Source: an uncultured Muribaculaceae bacterium
Lineage (GTDB): Bacteria; Bacteroidota; Bacteroidia; Bacteroidales; Muribaculaceae
Assembly: GCA_910578075.1 (NCBI GenBank)
Contig: CAJTPK010000009.1
Span: 1 to 64,000 of the forward strand
Length of the DNA: 64,000 nucleotides
Direction: 5' to 3'
Made by a program: the position numbers and the translations under genes. Shown piece after piece: positions 26,051-33,917 of the stretch (the stretch's first letter is position 1; each line of letters begins with the position of its first letter). A model generated the notes under the pieces. The model did not search any database, had not been told where the DNA came from, and saw nothing but the letters and a program-made list of their open reading frames with translations.

Positions 26051-27235
26051 ATGGAAGTGAGGAAAGAACGGCTGTGGAATGCCCAGTATTGCAAGGCGAT
26101 GGTGGGGAATTTCATGTTGTTTTTCTCTTTTTATATACTTACTCCTTTGCTCCCTATCTACCTTGATGCGGAATTTGCCGCTGACAAGGATATGATGGGA
26201 CTTGTGTTGTCGGGATATGTTGTGGCAGCATTGATTGTGCGCCCTTTCAGCGGCTTTATTGTCGACACGTTCGATCGTAAGAAGGTGTTGGCTATATGTT
26301 TCTTTTTCTTTTTTATTCTTTTCACAGGATATATCGGTGCCGGAACAATCCTGCTGTTTGCCATTGTGCGTACCATACACGGTCTTCCATTCGGAGCAGT
26401 GACTGTGGCAAACTCTACAGCTGCTATAGACTCATTGCCGTCTTCAAGAAGAAATGAAGGGATAGGGTACTATGGTCTGAGTAACAACCTTGCCATGGCT
26501 TTCGCTCCATCTATCGGTATCTGGATTTATCATGCCACGGATAACTTCACCCTGCTTTTCTGGATAGCTTTGGCCATATCGTTCATCGGCTTCATGACAG
26601 TCTCGACAATAAAGCTGCCACTGCGTAAACCTGTCGTGGAGAAACGCCCCATCAGTCTTGACCGCTTTTTCCTCACGAGAGGCTGGATGCTTGCCATCAA
26701 TATTATCTGCTTTGGTCTGTGCTGGGGTATCATGGCAAACTATGTGGCAATATACGGCAGTGAGGTGCTCGATATTACAGATGGGACGGGTTTGTTTTTT
26801 CTGATTCTTTCAGGCGGTCTTTTCCTGTCGCGGCTTCAAGGCTCGAAAGCTCTTGCAAAGGGTAAGATTCTGGAAAATGCAGGACTCGGGGTGCTTCTAT
26901 CCTTCGGGGGATATACGCTCTTCGCGCTTGTGGAGCAGAGCTGGGCATATTATACAGCCGCAGCCCTTATCGGTCTTGGAAACGGACATATGTATCCAGC
27001 GTTTCTGAATATGTTTATAAAGATAGCGCGTAATGACCAGCGCGGCACCGCCAATTCAACAATACTTACAGCTTGGGATATAGGAATGGGTCTCGGTATA
27101 ATATCCGGAGGTTTCCTTCTGGAATATGTTTCCTATTCTGCTGCGTTCTGGGGTGCCGCGCTGATGCAGGGGGTTGGTGTAATTCTGTTTTTTACGTTTA
27201 CGAGAGGCTTTTTCACTCGTCGCCGGCTGGATTGA
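26051..27235 (+). CDS. MFS transporter, 12 TM (AraJ/YfcJ-like)
   Basis: The protein shows 12 hydrophobic segments and the MFS loop motif GFIVDTFDRKKVLAI between TM2 and TM3. I place the start at 26051 (MEVRKERLWNAQYCKAMVGNF), which gives 394 residues and the usual short N-terminus; ATG 26000 or GTG 25967 would add 17 or 28 hydrophilic residues. It follows the unknown exported protein on the same strand and overlaps the convergent nitroreductase by 23 bases at the 3' end. Substrate unknown; the subgroup contains drug, sugar and arabinose exporters. Confidence 0.82.
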   Translation: MEVRKERLWNAQYCKAMVGNFMLFFSFYILTPLLPIYLDAEFAADKDMMGLVLSGYVVAALIVRPFSGFIVDTFDRKKVLAICFFFFFILFTGYIGAGTILLFAIVRTIHGLPFGAVTVANSTAAIDSLPSSRRNEGIGYYGLSNNLAMAFAPSIGIWIYHATDNFTLLFWIALAISFIGFMTVSTIKLPLRKPVVEKRPISLDRFFLTRGWMLAINIICFGLCWGIMANYVAIYGSEVLDITDGTGLFFLILSGGLFLSRLQGSKALAKGKILENAGLGVLLSFGGYTLFALVEQSWAYYTAAALIGLGNGHMYPAFLNMFIKIARNDQRGTANSTILTAWDIGMGLGIISGGFLLEYVSYSAAFWGAALMQGVGVILFFTFTRGFFTRRRLD

Positions 27236-27860
27236 TTCGCCAGTTTTCGTAATGTACGTTATCTGTGTTCCATTTGTCCTTGGGTGCCTGAGATCCTTCC
27301 GGATGTCCTATCACTGCGAGTCCCATCGGGATAATATTCTCAGGAAGTGAGAATATTTCCGAGAAAGCCTTTACCCTGTCAGTTTTCGGATAAACTCCGC
27401 ACCATACAGCGCCGAGATTGATTGAATGGGCAGCGAGAAGAAGGTTTTCCATTGCTGCAGAAGTGTCTTCTATCCAGTAGTCGCGTCCGTCTTCGGGGAA
27501 TGTGGCGTCAGTATCTCCACACACTAATATTGCCAGCGGAGCCTGCGTCGCCATTTTCATCGAACCGAAGTTAGCCCCGATGGAGTCGAGGGTGGCGCGG
27601 CTTTTGATAACCACAAAGCGCCAAGGCTGTTTATTGCCGGCTGAAGGGGCTGCCATCGCTGCCTTAAGCAGCGTTTCCACATCGTCGGATGATATGGTGT
27701 CAGCTGTGTATGCGCGCACACTTGTGCGAGTCATAATATTTTCAAGAGCTGCGTTTACTGTTGGCTCTGTTTTGTCGGATGATCCGGATGAAGCCCATTT
27801 ATAGGATACAAATGCGAGTCCGGCTGCGAGCAGCACTATCAATAGGTTCTGTATTTTCAT
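27213..27860 (-). CDS. Membrane-anchored or exported nitroreductase-family flavoprotein
   Basis: The 215-residue protein is a nitroreductase (FMN-dependent NAD(P)H oxidoreductase): MTRTSVRAYTADTISSDDVETLLKAAMAAPSAGNKQPWRFVVI holds the RSxRxY and AAPSAxNxQPW flavin-contact motifs, and AHSINLGAVWCGVYP the second one. Unusually it begins with an uncleaved-looking N-terminal hydrophobic segment (IQNLLIVLLAAGLAFVSY), which should place the enzyme domain outside the cytoplasm. It is the second gene of an operon behind an FMN-binding, 4Fe-4S membrane protein (11-base gap), a likely electron donor since NAD(P)H is absent from the periplasm. That partnership is inferred. Confidence 0.8.
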   Translation of the reverse strand: MKIQNLLIVLLAAGLAFVSYKWASSGSSDKTEPTVNAALENIMTRTSVRAYTADTISSDDVETLLKAAMAAPSAGNKQPWRFVVIKSRATLDSIGANFGSMKMATQAPLAILVCGDTDATFPEDGRDYWIEDTSAAMENLLLAAHSINLGAVWCGVYPKTDRVKAFSEIFSLPENIIPMGLAVIGHPEGSQAPKDKWNTDNVHYENWRINPAGDE

Positions 27861-27871
27861 AATTTAGTTTT

Positions 27872-28975
27872 TTATTTTTTATCAAACATTTTTTCTTCAA
27901 TCTTTATCAATGTTCCCGTGGGACAGATGAACCGGCAGTAGGGACGGGTGATGAACACCGACAGCACTACAACAGCAGCGGCACATACCAGCACAACCAT
28001 CGAGGCAGACTCAACCATGAAAGCCGAGAATAATTCATAATCCATCCATTCTGTCATGACCGGAATCCACAGGCAGAACATTAGCACAGCCCAAAGAATT
28101 CTCCGGAACCATTCAAGAGTCTTCACAATGGCTTTGGGAATTTTGATCTTGCTTTTTGTGCACATTCCAGCAAGCTGCTGGATAGATCCCAACGGGCAAA
28201 CGTGTGTGCAATAATGCTGGCGTTTACCGAAAACCGGATATATGAATGCAGCGGCAAGCATTAATATAGGAATCAATCCTCTCCACATCCCTAAGCCGGA
28301 AGACAGCCAGTTTACCATCAGGCCATAAGAAATGAACTGCCCGCACCAGAATCCAAGCACAATCACGTTGAGGATCATTTGCACAACGTGATATGTCTTG
28401 TTTTTTATAAACAGAGGCAAAATGCATGCCATCAGTGTGACACCCAATGCCACCCATAGTTTCCAGGGCATTGCCCCGTGCTGATCTCTCGAAGCGTTGA
28501 TATGCTCAATCTCATTTGCGTAAAGTGTGAGTCCTTTATTTACATTGTCTTTCAAGGCGTCTGACGACATTGTAGCTCCCGTTACAGCATCCACATCTTT
28601 TGTCAGCGCATCATCCACCTTACAGCCTTTCCAGTTGTCGAGAATCACTGATGCGCGTGAGAAAAATCCTGGAGTCTCGGTGTTGGGTAGTGCTATGATA
28701 TTGATAATATCCCCATCTTTTGAAATTGTCATTTCAAGAGGAGTCTTCCCCGAGAATCCTGTAGCATCAGAGAGTGATGTGGTGTTGATGATGACATTGC
28801 CTTCATCATCAAATGTGATTGCTTCCGGTGATTCCTGTGCTGACTCTCCGGCATCGGAACTGTGTTTTTGAGTCAGGTCTTTTCCCAATATAGATTTATT
28901 GCAGTTTATTGCAGCGCCAGTCATCATGAGCAGACATACAATAAAAGATAAAAAGCGTTGTATACCGTTGTTCAT
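27872..28975 (-). CDS. FMN-binding domain plus NosR-like 4Fe-4S membrane protein
   Basis: The 367-residue protein has a signal/anchor (about 8-25), an extracytoplasmic FMN-binding domain ending in DAVTGATMSSDAL, which resembles the RnfG/NqrC covalent flavinylation site but has Ser at the usual Thr acceptor, then about five TM helices (from 175) carrying two ferredoxin-like motifs CTHVCPLG and CRFICPTG on the inner side. This is the build of NosR/RnfG-type proteins that move electrons across the inner membrane to a periplasmic acceptor. No apbE flavin transferase is in the window. The 24-bp motif lies 15 bases before its start. Confidence 0.82.
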   Translation of the reverse strand: MNNGIQRFLSFIVCLLMMTGAAINCNKSILGKDLTQKHSSDAGESAQESPEAITFDDEGNVIINTTSLSDATGFSGKTPLEMTISKDGDIINIIALPNTETPGFFSRASVILDNWKGCKVDDALTKDVDAVTGATMSSDALKDNVNKGLTLYANEIEHINASRDQHGAMPWKLWVALGVTLMACILPLFIKNKTYHVVQMILNVIVLGFWCGQFISYGLMVNWLSSGLGMWRGLIPILMLAAAFIYPVFGKRQHYCTHVCPLGSIQQLAGMCTKSKIKIPKAIVKTLEWFRRILWAVLMFCLWIPVMTEWMDYELFSAFMVESASMVVLVCAAAVVVLSVFITRPYCRFICPTGTLIKIEEKMFDKK

Positions 28976-28990
28976 AAGTTGTTATATGAT

Positions 28991-29014
28991 ATTGAAGTTG
29001 TTTAAACTAATTTA
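28991..29014 (-). promoter_or_regulatory. 24-bp motif, copy 2 (candidate AraC-type operator)
   Basis: Exact reverse complement of 24490-24513. On the coding strand of the FMN-protein gene the motif ends 15 bases before the ATG at 28975, so it lies either at the promoter or in the leader. A degenerate TATATTTC (possible -7) precedes it on the minus strand. Confidence 0.55.
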
Positions 29015-29038
29015 CGAAATATACAATGAAGCAGCCCC

Positions 29039-29629
29039 TTATTTTCTGATATTAACAATGTAACTTCCTTCATCGGCATGCGCCACAACTGCGTCAAAAC
29101 CGTATTCGCACAATTCGTCGGCAAGCTTTTGTGCGCAGGGAAGGATATCGCTCTCGGAATGTTTTTCTCGATGGATGTTGTTAATGAAATCAGGGCTTGA
29201 AGGGAATGCAATTGTAATAATGCCGTTCTCATCGAGATTTACGCTTCTCAGCCAACGCAAGGTCTCCACCGGCTCATGCAAATGAGGGTAAACGCAATAC
29301 AATATGATTCTGTCGAATGTCCCGGGTATTGTCTCTGTTTCGAAATCAAGGCTCATGAATTCCGGAGGGGGTAATATATCCTTATACTTCTCTTTGGCTC
29401 TGCTTAGCATACCCTCGGAATAGTCTACCGCTGTTATTTTCCCTTCCGGTCCGATTCTTTCAGCGATATAGGGTATCAGTACGCCTGTGCCGGTGCCCAG
29501 ATCAAGCACCTTATGACCAGGTTTCAGATCTATGTAGTCAAGTATGAATCTGACTTTATCAGGGGTTGATAACACTTCATTTTCATCCCAGGTAGGGGCG
29601 AGTTTGTCGAAAAAACTTCTTTCGTCCAT
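29039..29629 (-). CDS. Class I SAM-dependent methyltransferase
   Basis: The 196-residue protein has the Rossmann methyltransferase motifs: VLDLGTGTGVLIPYIAERIG (motif I), ITAVDYSEGML (motif II) and the post-I stretch DRIILYCVYPHL. It resembles UbiE/Methyltransf_25 enzymes that methylate small molecules; the substrate is unknown. It lies 63 bases upstream of the FMN-protein gene on the same strand, with no terminator between, and has two 17-bp tandem repeats just before its start. Confidence 0.8.
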   Translation of the reverse strand: MDERSFFDKLAPTWDENEVLSTPDKVRFILDYIDLKPGHKVLDLGTGTGVLIPYIAERIGPEGKITAVDYSEGMLSRAKEKYKDILPPPEFMSLDFETETIPGTFDRIILYCVYPHLHEPVETLRWLRSVNLDENGIITIAFPSSPDFINNIHREKHSESDILPCAQKLADELCEYGFDAVVAHADEGSYIVNIRK

Positions 29630-29639
29630 CTATATATAG

Positions 29640-29676
29640 TTTTATAGTAGTTTAAATAATTTTATAGTAGTTTAAA
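29640..29676. repeat. Two tandem 17-bp repeats before the methyltransferase
   Basis: TTTTATAGTAGTTTAAA occurs at 29640-29656 and again at 29660-29676, a 20-base period (two helical turns), 10 bases before the start at 29629. Such spacing is typical of operator pairs. The minus-strand core TTTAAACTA is shared with the 24-bp motif at 28991-29014. Confidence 0.5.
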
Positions 29677-29741
29677 AGGAGAGTTTACATATAAATAACG
29701 TTTTTTTGAATCGATTTCTTACCGAATGTTAATTTTTTATA

Positions 29742-29772
29742 TTGTAGGGATGGTGGAATTTTTGTAATTTTG
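29742..29772 (+). promoter_or_regulatory. Promoter of the PurF-like gene
   Basis: TTG (29742-29744), 20 bases, TAATTTTG (29765-29772) followed by C: a full match to the Bacteroidetes promoter, 24 bases before the chosen ATG at 29797. Confidence 0.78.
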
Positions 29773-29796
29773 CGCTTTCTAAAAGTTTCTACATCT

Positions 29797-31206
29797 ATGG
29801 GAGGATTTTTCGGAGTGGCAGGGAAACGCCCTTGCATAACCGATCTTTTCTACGGAGTTGACTACAACTCCCATCTTGGCACGCGTCGTGCCGGAATGGC
29901 AACTTATGACAGCGAGGATAAACGCTTCTGCCGTTCAATCCACAGTCTTGAACGCACTTATTTCCGTACCAAATTTGAATCGGAACTTGATAAATTCCGA
30001 GGTAATGAAGGTATTGGAATTATAAGCGACTGCGATCCTCAGCCTATTATCATCAATTCTCATCTTGGTAAATTTGCAATCGTTACAGTTGCTTATGTGG
30101 CGAATCTTGATGAGCTTGAGAAAGAGTTGCTCGATGCCGGAGTTCATTTTGGAGAATTGAGTTCCGGACGCACCAACCAGACGGAATTGATTGCGCTTCT
30201 CATCAATCAGGGTAAGGATTTTGTGGAGGGTATCAGAAACGTTCACTCTAAAGTGAAGGGTTCATGCTCGATGCTTATCCTTACGGAAAACGGCATTATA
30301 GCAGCCCGCGACAAGCTTGGCCGTACCCCGGTAATTCTGGGAGAGAAGGAGGGAGCAATCGCAGCGACATCTGAGACAACTACATTCCCAAATCTCGGCT
30401 TTAAGGTGATGCGAGATCTTGGCCCGGGTGAGATTGTAGAATTTACCGCAGATGGGGTTAAACAATTGAGCGCTCCGCTTGAAGAAATGCAGATCTGCAG
30501 TTTCCTTTGGGTATATTATGGTTTCCCGACATCCTGCTATGAAGGCGTAAATGTGGAGGAAACCCGTTTCGCTTCGGGAGAGGCCATGGGTAAGGCTGAT
30601 GATACAGAAGTTGATTGCGCGTGCGGCATTCCCGACTCCGGAGTCGGTATGGCTCTGGGATATGCATCCGGTCATGGTGTCCCTTACAGACGTTGCATCT
30701 CCAAATACACTCCCACTTGGCCGCGTTCTTTCACTCCGGCAAATCAGTCGATGCGCGACCTTGTGGCAAAAATGAAACTTGTTCCCAATCGCTCGATGCT
30801 TGCCGGTAAAAGGGCATTATTTTGTGATGACTCCATTGTGAGAGGCACCCAGCTGAATGATAATGTCTCGGAACTTTATGCCAACGGGGCCAAAGAGGTG
30901 CATATGCGTATAGCATGCCCTCCGTTGATATATGGTTGCCGTTATCTTGGCTTCACCTCCTCGAAGTCAGATATGGAACTTCTCACGCGCCGCATCATCA
31001 AGGAGCTTGAAGGTGACCCTGAGAAGAATCTCGACCTATATGCTAAAACAGGTTCTCCACAATATGAAGCATTGGTGGAGAAAATACGCCAGAGGTTTGG
31101 GTTGACTTCTCTTAAATTCAATCCTCTTGAAACATTGGTGGAGAGTATCGGTTTGCCGAAATGTCGCTTGTGTACGCATTGTTTTGATGGCTCAAGCCAT
31201 TTCTGA
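29797..31206 (+). CDS. Amidophosphoribosyltransferase-like protein lacking the N-terminal catalytic Cys
   Basis: From the ATG at 29797 (MGGFFGVAGK) the product has 469 residues. Residues 1-230 follow the class II glutamine amidotransferase fold (YGVDYNSHLGTRRAGMATYD, SCSMLILTENGIIAARDKLGRTPVILGE), and residues 250-460 the phosphoribosyltransferase fold with the PRPP loop ALFCDDSIVRGTQ (about 342-354). In PurF residue 2 is the nucleophilic Cys; here it is Gly, and no Cys is near, so glutamine hydrolysis as in PurF is not expected. It may use ammonia, or serve another role. The C-terminus ends in a Cys-rich CRLCTHCFDG. Single gene with its own promoter and terminator. Confidence 0.82.
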   Translation: MGGFFGVAGKRPCITDLFYGVDYNSHLGTRRAGMATYDSEDKRFCRSIHSLERTYFRTKFESELDKFRGNEGIGIISDCDPQPIIINSHLGKFAIVTVAYVANLDELEKELLDAGVHFGELSSGRTNQTELIALLINQGKDFVEGIRNVHSKVKGSCSMLILTENGIIAARDKLGRTPVILGEKEGAIAATSETTTFPNLGFKVMRDLGPGEIVEFTADGVKQLSAPLEEMQICSFLWVYYGFPTSCYEGVNVEETRFASGEAMGKADDTEVDCACGIPDSGVGMALGYASGHGVPYRRCISKYTPTWPRSFTPANQSMRDLVAKMKLVPNRSMLAGKRALFCDDSIVRGTQLNDNVSELYANGAKEVHMRIACPPLIYGCRYLGFTSSKSDMELLTRRIIKELEGDPEKNLDLYAKTGSPQYEALVEKIRQRFGLTSLKFNPLETLVESIGLPKCRLCTHCFDGSSHF

Positions 31207-31233
31207 AAAACAGATAACGCAATTGGTTATAAA

Positions 31234-31276
31234 AATAAAGTCGACTTTCCAGCAAGAGCAGGAGGTCGACTTTATT
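31234..31276. terminator. Bidirectional terminator, 12-bp perfect stem
   Basis: AATAAAGTCGAC (31234-31245) pairs exactly with GTCGACTTTATT (31265-31276). It lies between the PurF-like gene and the convergent GH30 gene. Confidence 0.82.
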
Positions 31277-31302
31277 TATTGGATCAGGTTTTGACAAGGG
31301 GA

Positions 31303-32820
31303 TTATTCCTCAATATAGGTATTGAAGGAGTGGGGAGGCAGGGTCATGTTGAGATATCGTTTTCCTATCTTAACAGATACATTCTCCTGCTCATCATTGA
31401 AATTACCGGCAACTGTGATGAAATTTCCTTCTGGAGTCTGATATACAATAACCGGTGTTTTCTTAGTGTCCGAGGGCTTGTGATAGCCAACCATTCTACT
31501 GTCCGGAGATATAAAATGTGTAAAATGTTTCACTGCGTGATATTCAGGGGTGTAGCGGAAAGTGCGGTCGGATGAATTGACCTGTATCAAGGCATTCTGT
31601 TTCCATCCCCAGTTGCTTTCGCCGTTGTCCGGAAGAATGAAGTTCCAGTTATACCATTCATCTACGCCATTCCCCATATTGTCAGCAATGAGGAAGAACG
31701 TGTGTTCACCGGCTTTCCAGTCCATGGAACCGTCTCCGCATTCAGATTCGGAACAGATATAATGAAATGCAGGATATTGCCTACGAATCTCAGGCAAAAT
31801 TTCTCGTCCCTCCCACTGGAATGCCACTCCGTCGACAGCATCACGCAATCCCTTGTCGGCGAGGATTCTCTCAACATGATCCTGTCTGTTTGAATTGAAA
31901 GTTCCTATGTAGAGCTTCACCTCGGGATGATGTTTTTTCAGGGTTGGCGCAAGGTAGTCTCTGTTGAAGCGTATTGTACCTTCCGCAGTCCAGGGGCAGC
32001 CGGGATAAGGAGTGTAGCTGTAAGGCTCGTTCTGATATGTCACCATGTCGATTTTTACTCCTTGTTCCGCGTATGCATCAATAAACTTACAGAAATAGTT
32101 GGCGTATGCCTGGAGATATCGCGGATCCTGTATAAAATAATCCTGAGTTGCGAGTCGTCGTGGGAATACTCCTTTCCTTTCACCAAGAAATTTCATCTCG
32201 TCTTCATCTATTCCATCAACTTCTCCGAAAAGAAGATAATCTATTTTAGGATCTGCGTTATTATGCCTGCTGCTTACCACCGGATAGTCACCGTTTATTT
32301 TCATCCAGCTTGGCGGACTCCAGGGTGATGTCCAGAATGTAAGGTCCGGATTATACTTCTGTGCTGCTCTTATCAGTGGGATGATACCTTGTTTGTCGCG
32401 TTCGATGTTGAAATATCTTAATTCAAGATCTCCGGGAACTTCATCGCAGCTGAACCAAGATCGTCCGTAGTCATTGCAGTTCATGCCGATCCTGCCGCGG
32501 GTGAAACGCAGGTCTCCATCTTTGGCGAATAAATTGTGCATGATCTCATCCTGTTGATCACGTGTCAGCATCAGGAAGGCATCCCAGTCAAGCTCATTGA
32601 AAGTTGTTCCCCATGCTTTGAGGGGCACACCGTCTTCTGATCCCGTAACCTCGATGATTACGTCGCCAATGGGTCTCGAACTAAATTTGGAATTATTTTT
32701 CTTCCATACATTCTCTTCAGTGGAAGAGTAGTGGTGAAGGTTTTTAGCCTCAGTCAGTGATGTGGAGGCAGCGGTCAAAAATGCTGCCAAAACGAAATTC
32801 GGTATGATCGCTTGTCTCAT
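31303..32820 (-). CDS. GH30-family glycoside hydrolase (glucosylceramidase-like)
   Basis: Starting at ATG 32820 (MRQAIIPNFVLAAFLTAAS) the protein has a signal peptide and 505 residues. The (beta/alpha)8 domain shows GH30 signatures: acid/base Glu in DMVTYQNEPYSY and nucleophile Glu in FHYICSESECGDG; the C-terminal beta-sandwich follows (FTHFISPDSRMVGY ... VAGNFNDEQENVSV). The ATG at 32871 would add 17 hydrophilic residues. GH30 subfamilies cleave beta-glucosyl ceramides, beta-1,6-glucans or xylan; the specificity is not clear. The gene is alone, without Sus-type partners. Confidence 0.85.
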   Translation of the reverse strand: MRQAIIPNFVLAAFLTAASTSLTEAKNLHHYSSTEENVWKKNNSKFSSRPIGDVIIEVTGSEDGVPLKAWGTTFNELDWDAFLMLTRDQQDEIMHNLFAKDGDLRFTRGRIGMNCNDYGRSWFSCDEVPGDLELRYFNIERDKQGIIPLIRAAQKYNPDLTFWTSPWSPPSWMKINGDYPVVSSRHNNADPKIDYLLFGEVDGIDEDEMKFLGERKGVFPRRLATQDYFIQDPRYLQAYANYFCKFIDAYAEQGVKIDMVTYQNEPYSYTPYPGCPWTAEGTIRFNRDYLAPTLKKHHPEVKLYIGTFNSNRQDHVERILADKGLRDAVDGVAFQWEGREILPEIRRQYPAFHYICSESECGDGSMDWKAGEHTFFLIADNMGNGVDEWYNWNFILPDNGESNWGWKQNALIQVNSSDRTFRYTPEYHAVKHFTHFISPDSRMVGYHKPSDTKKTPVIVYQTPEGNFITVAGNFNDEQENVSVKIGKRYLNMTLPPHSFNTYIEE

Positions 32821-32920
32821 AAAAATATTATTTGTTGTAAAGATACTGTTATTATTCGTTTTAATGAGCATATTTTACTCAAAAACTGTTATAATAAATA
32901 GGTATAGATTTAATATAAAC

Positions 32921-33021
32921 TTTTATTGTTGTCCGGAAAATTTAATCACGCAGAGGCGCTTTTCAAGATCTAAAGTCCAATATTTATGATGGCTCTACAT
33001 GTTTACCGGACACCAATAATA
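32921..33021 (+). repeat. MITE-like inverted-repeat element, copy A (101 bp)
   Basis: The ends TTTTATTGTTGTCCGGAAAA (32921-32940) and TTTACCGGACACCAATAATA (33002-33021) are inverted repeats matching at 17 of 20 positions. Inside is the shared core TTTAATCACGCAGAGGCGC (32941-32959). The right end lies 12 bases before the SDR start. Related copies are at 40003-40065 and 42203-42503, single ends at 42983-43003 and 44312-44331. Confidence 0.7.
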
Positions 33022-33033
33022 AAATTTAATAAT

Positions 33034-33846
33034 ATGAAGAGAATTGTAATTATGGGTGCTTCCTCCGGAATAGGATTGGCGGTTGCCGAAGCATTTGCAT
33101 CGCGGGGGATAAAGGTGGGTATGGCAGCTCGGCATACGGAAACCATGAGAGAACTTAAAAAGAAATATCCGGATATGATTGAATATGAGTCGATAGATGT
33201 GACTCATGCCAATGCCCCAAAACTGCTTGATGAATTAATAGCCAAGCTCGGGGGTATGGACATATATTTTCATGTCTCGGGAATCGGATATGAAAACCTT
33301 ACTCTTGATCCGCAGCGTGAGGTGAATATCATCGCTACAAATCTCGGTGGTTTTGCGAGGATGCTTTGTGCTGCCTACAGATATTTCCGCGATAACAATA
33401 GGAAGGGGAGGATTGCCGCAGTGACGAGCGTTGCCGGAACCAACGGCATCGGGCGTCTCTCTGCTTATTCGGCATCAAAGAAGGGTGCGCAGGCCTATAT
33501 GGTGGCGTTGGAGCAGCTTGCCAATGCAGAGGGAGCTGATGTGTCGTTTACTGATATCAGACCAGGATGGATACGGACACCATTGCTTGTTGAAGGTTTG
33601 AAATATCCGATGGAAATGACTCTTGAATATGCCGTTCCTCTCATTATAAAAGCTATTGTAAGGCATCCACGTGTTGCTGTTATCGACTGGCGCTGGAATA
33701 TACTTGTCGGATTATGGCGTGCGTTACCAAACTGTCTGTGGACACGTGTCAAAATGAATATCTCAACACCTGACCGCAGTCTTCCGGCTCCGGCATCAGA
33801 TTCCATATCACCTGCAAAAGAGGAGAAGGAAGAACGGGATGTCTGA
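33034..33846 (+). CDS. Short-chain dehydrogenase/reductase
   Basis: The start at 33034 (MKRIVIMGASSGIG) puts the cofactor loop at the N-terminus as usual; ATG 32986 lies in repeat A. The 270-residue protein has TGxxxGxG-like GASSGIG, the catalytic Ser in VTSVAGTNG and the YSASK Tyr/Lys pair (AYSASKKGAQAY). It resembles DltE/YqjQ-like reductases that act on unknown carbonyl substrates. C-terminal residues after 250 are low-complexity and charged. Confidence 0.85.
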   Translation: MKRIVIMGASSGIGLAVAEAFASRGIKVGMAARHTETMRELKKKYPDMIEYESIDVTHANAPKLLDELIAKLGGMDIYFHVSGIGYENLTLDPQREVNIIATNLGGFARMLCAAYRYFRDNNRKGRIAAVTSVAGTNGIGRLSAYSASKKGAQAYMVALEQLANAEGADVSFTDIRPGWIRTPLLVEGLKYPMEMTLEYAVPLIIKAIVRHPRVAVIDWRWNILVGLWRALPNCLWTRVKMNISTPDRSLPAPASDSISPAKEEKEERDV

Positions 33847-33863
33847 ATAATTTGTCAGACTAT

Positions 33864-33893
33864 TTGTTGATTAAGCATTTATTGTTAATTTTG
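33864..33893 (+). promoter_or_regulatory. Promoter of the nucleotide-sugar dehydrogenase gene
   Basis: TTG (33864-33866), 19 bases, TAATTTTG (33886-33893) followed by C; the ATG is 24 bases on. Confidence 0.75.
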
Positions 33894-33917
33894 CATTCTG
33901 AAAAAACTTGAAGAAAT

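Noticed and set aside
29640..29676. CRISPR-like repeats
   Set aside because: Only two units with a 3-base gap; no spacers and no cas genes. No CRISPR array seen in the window.
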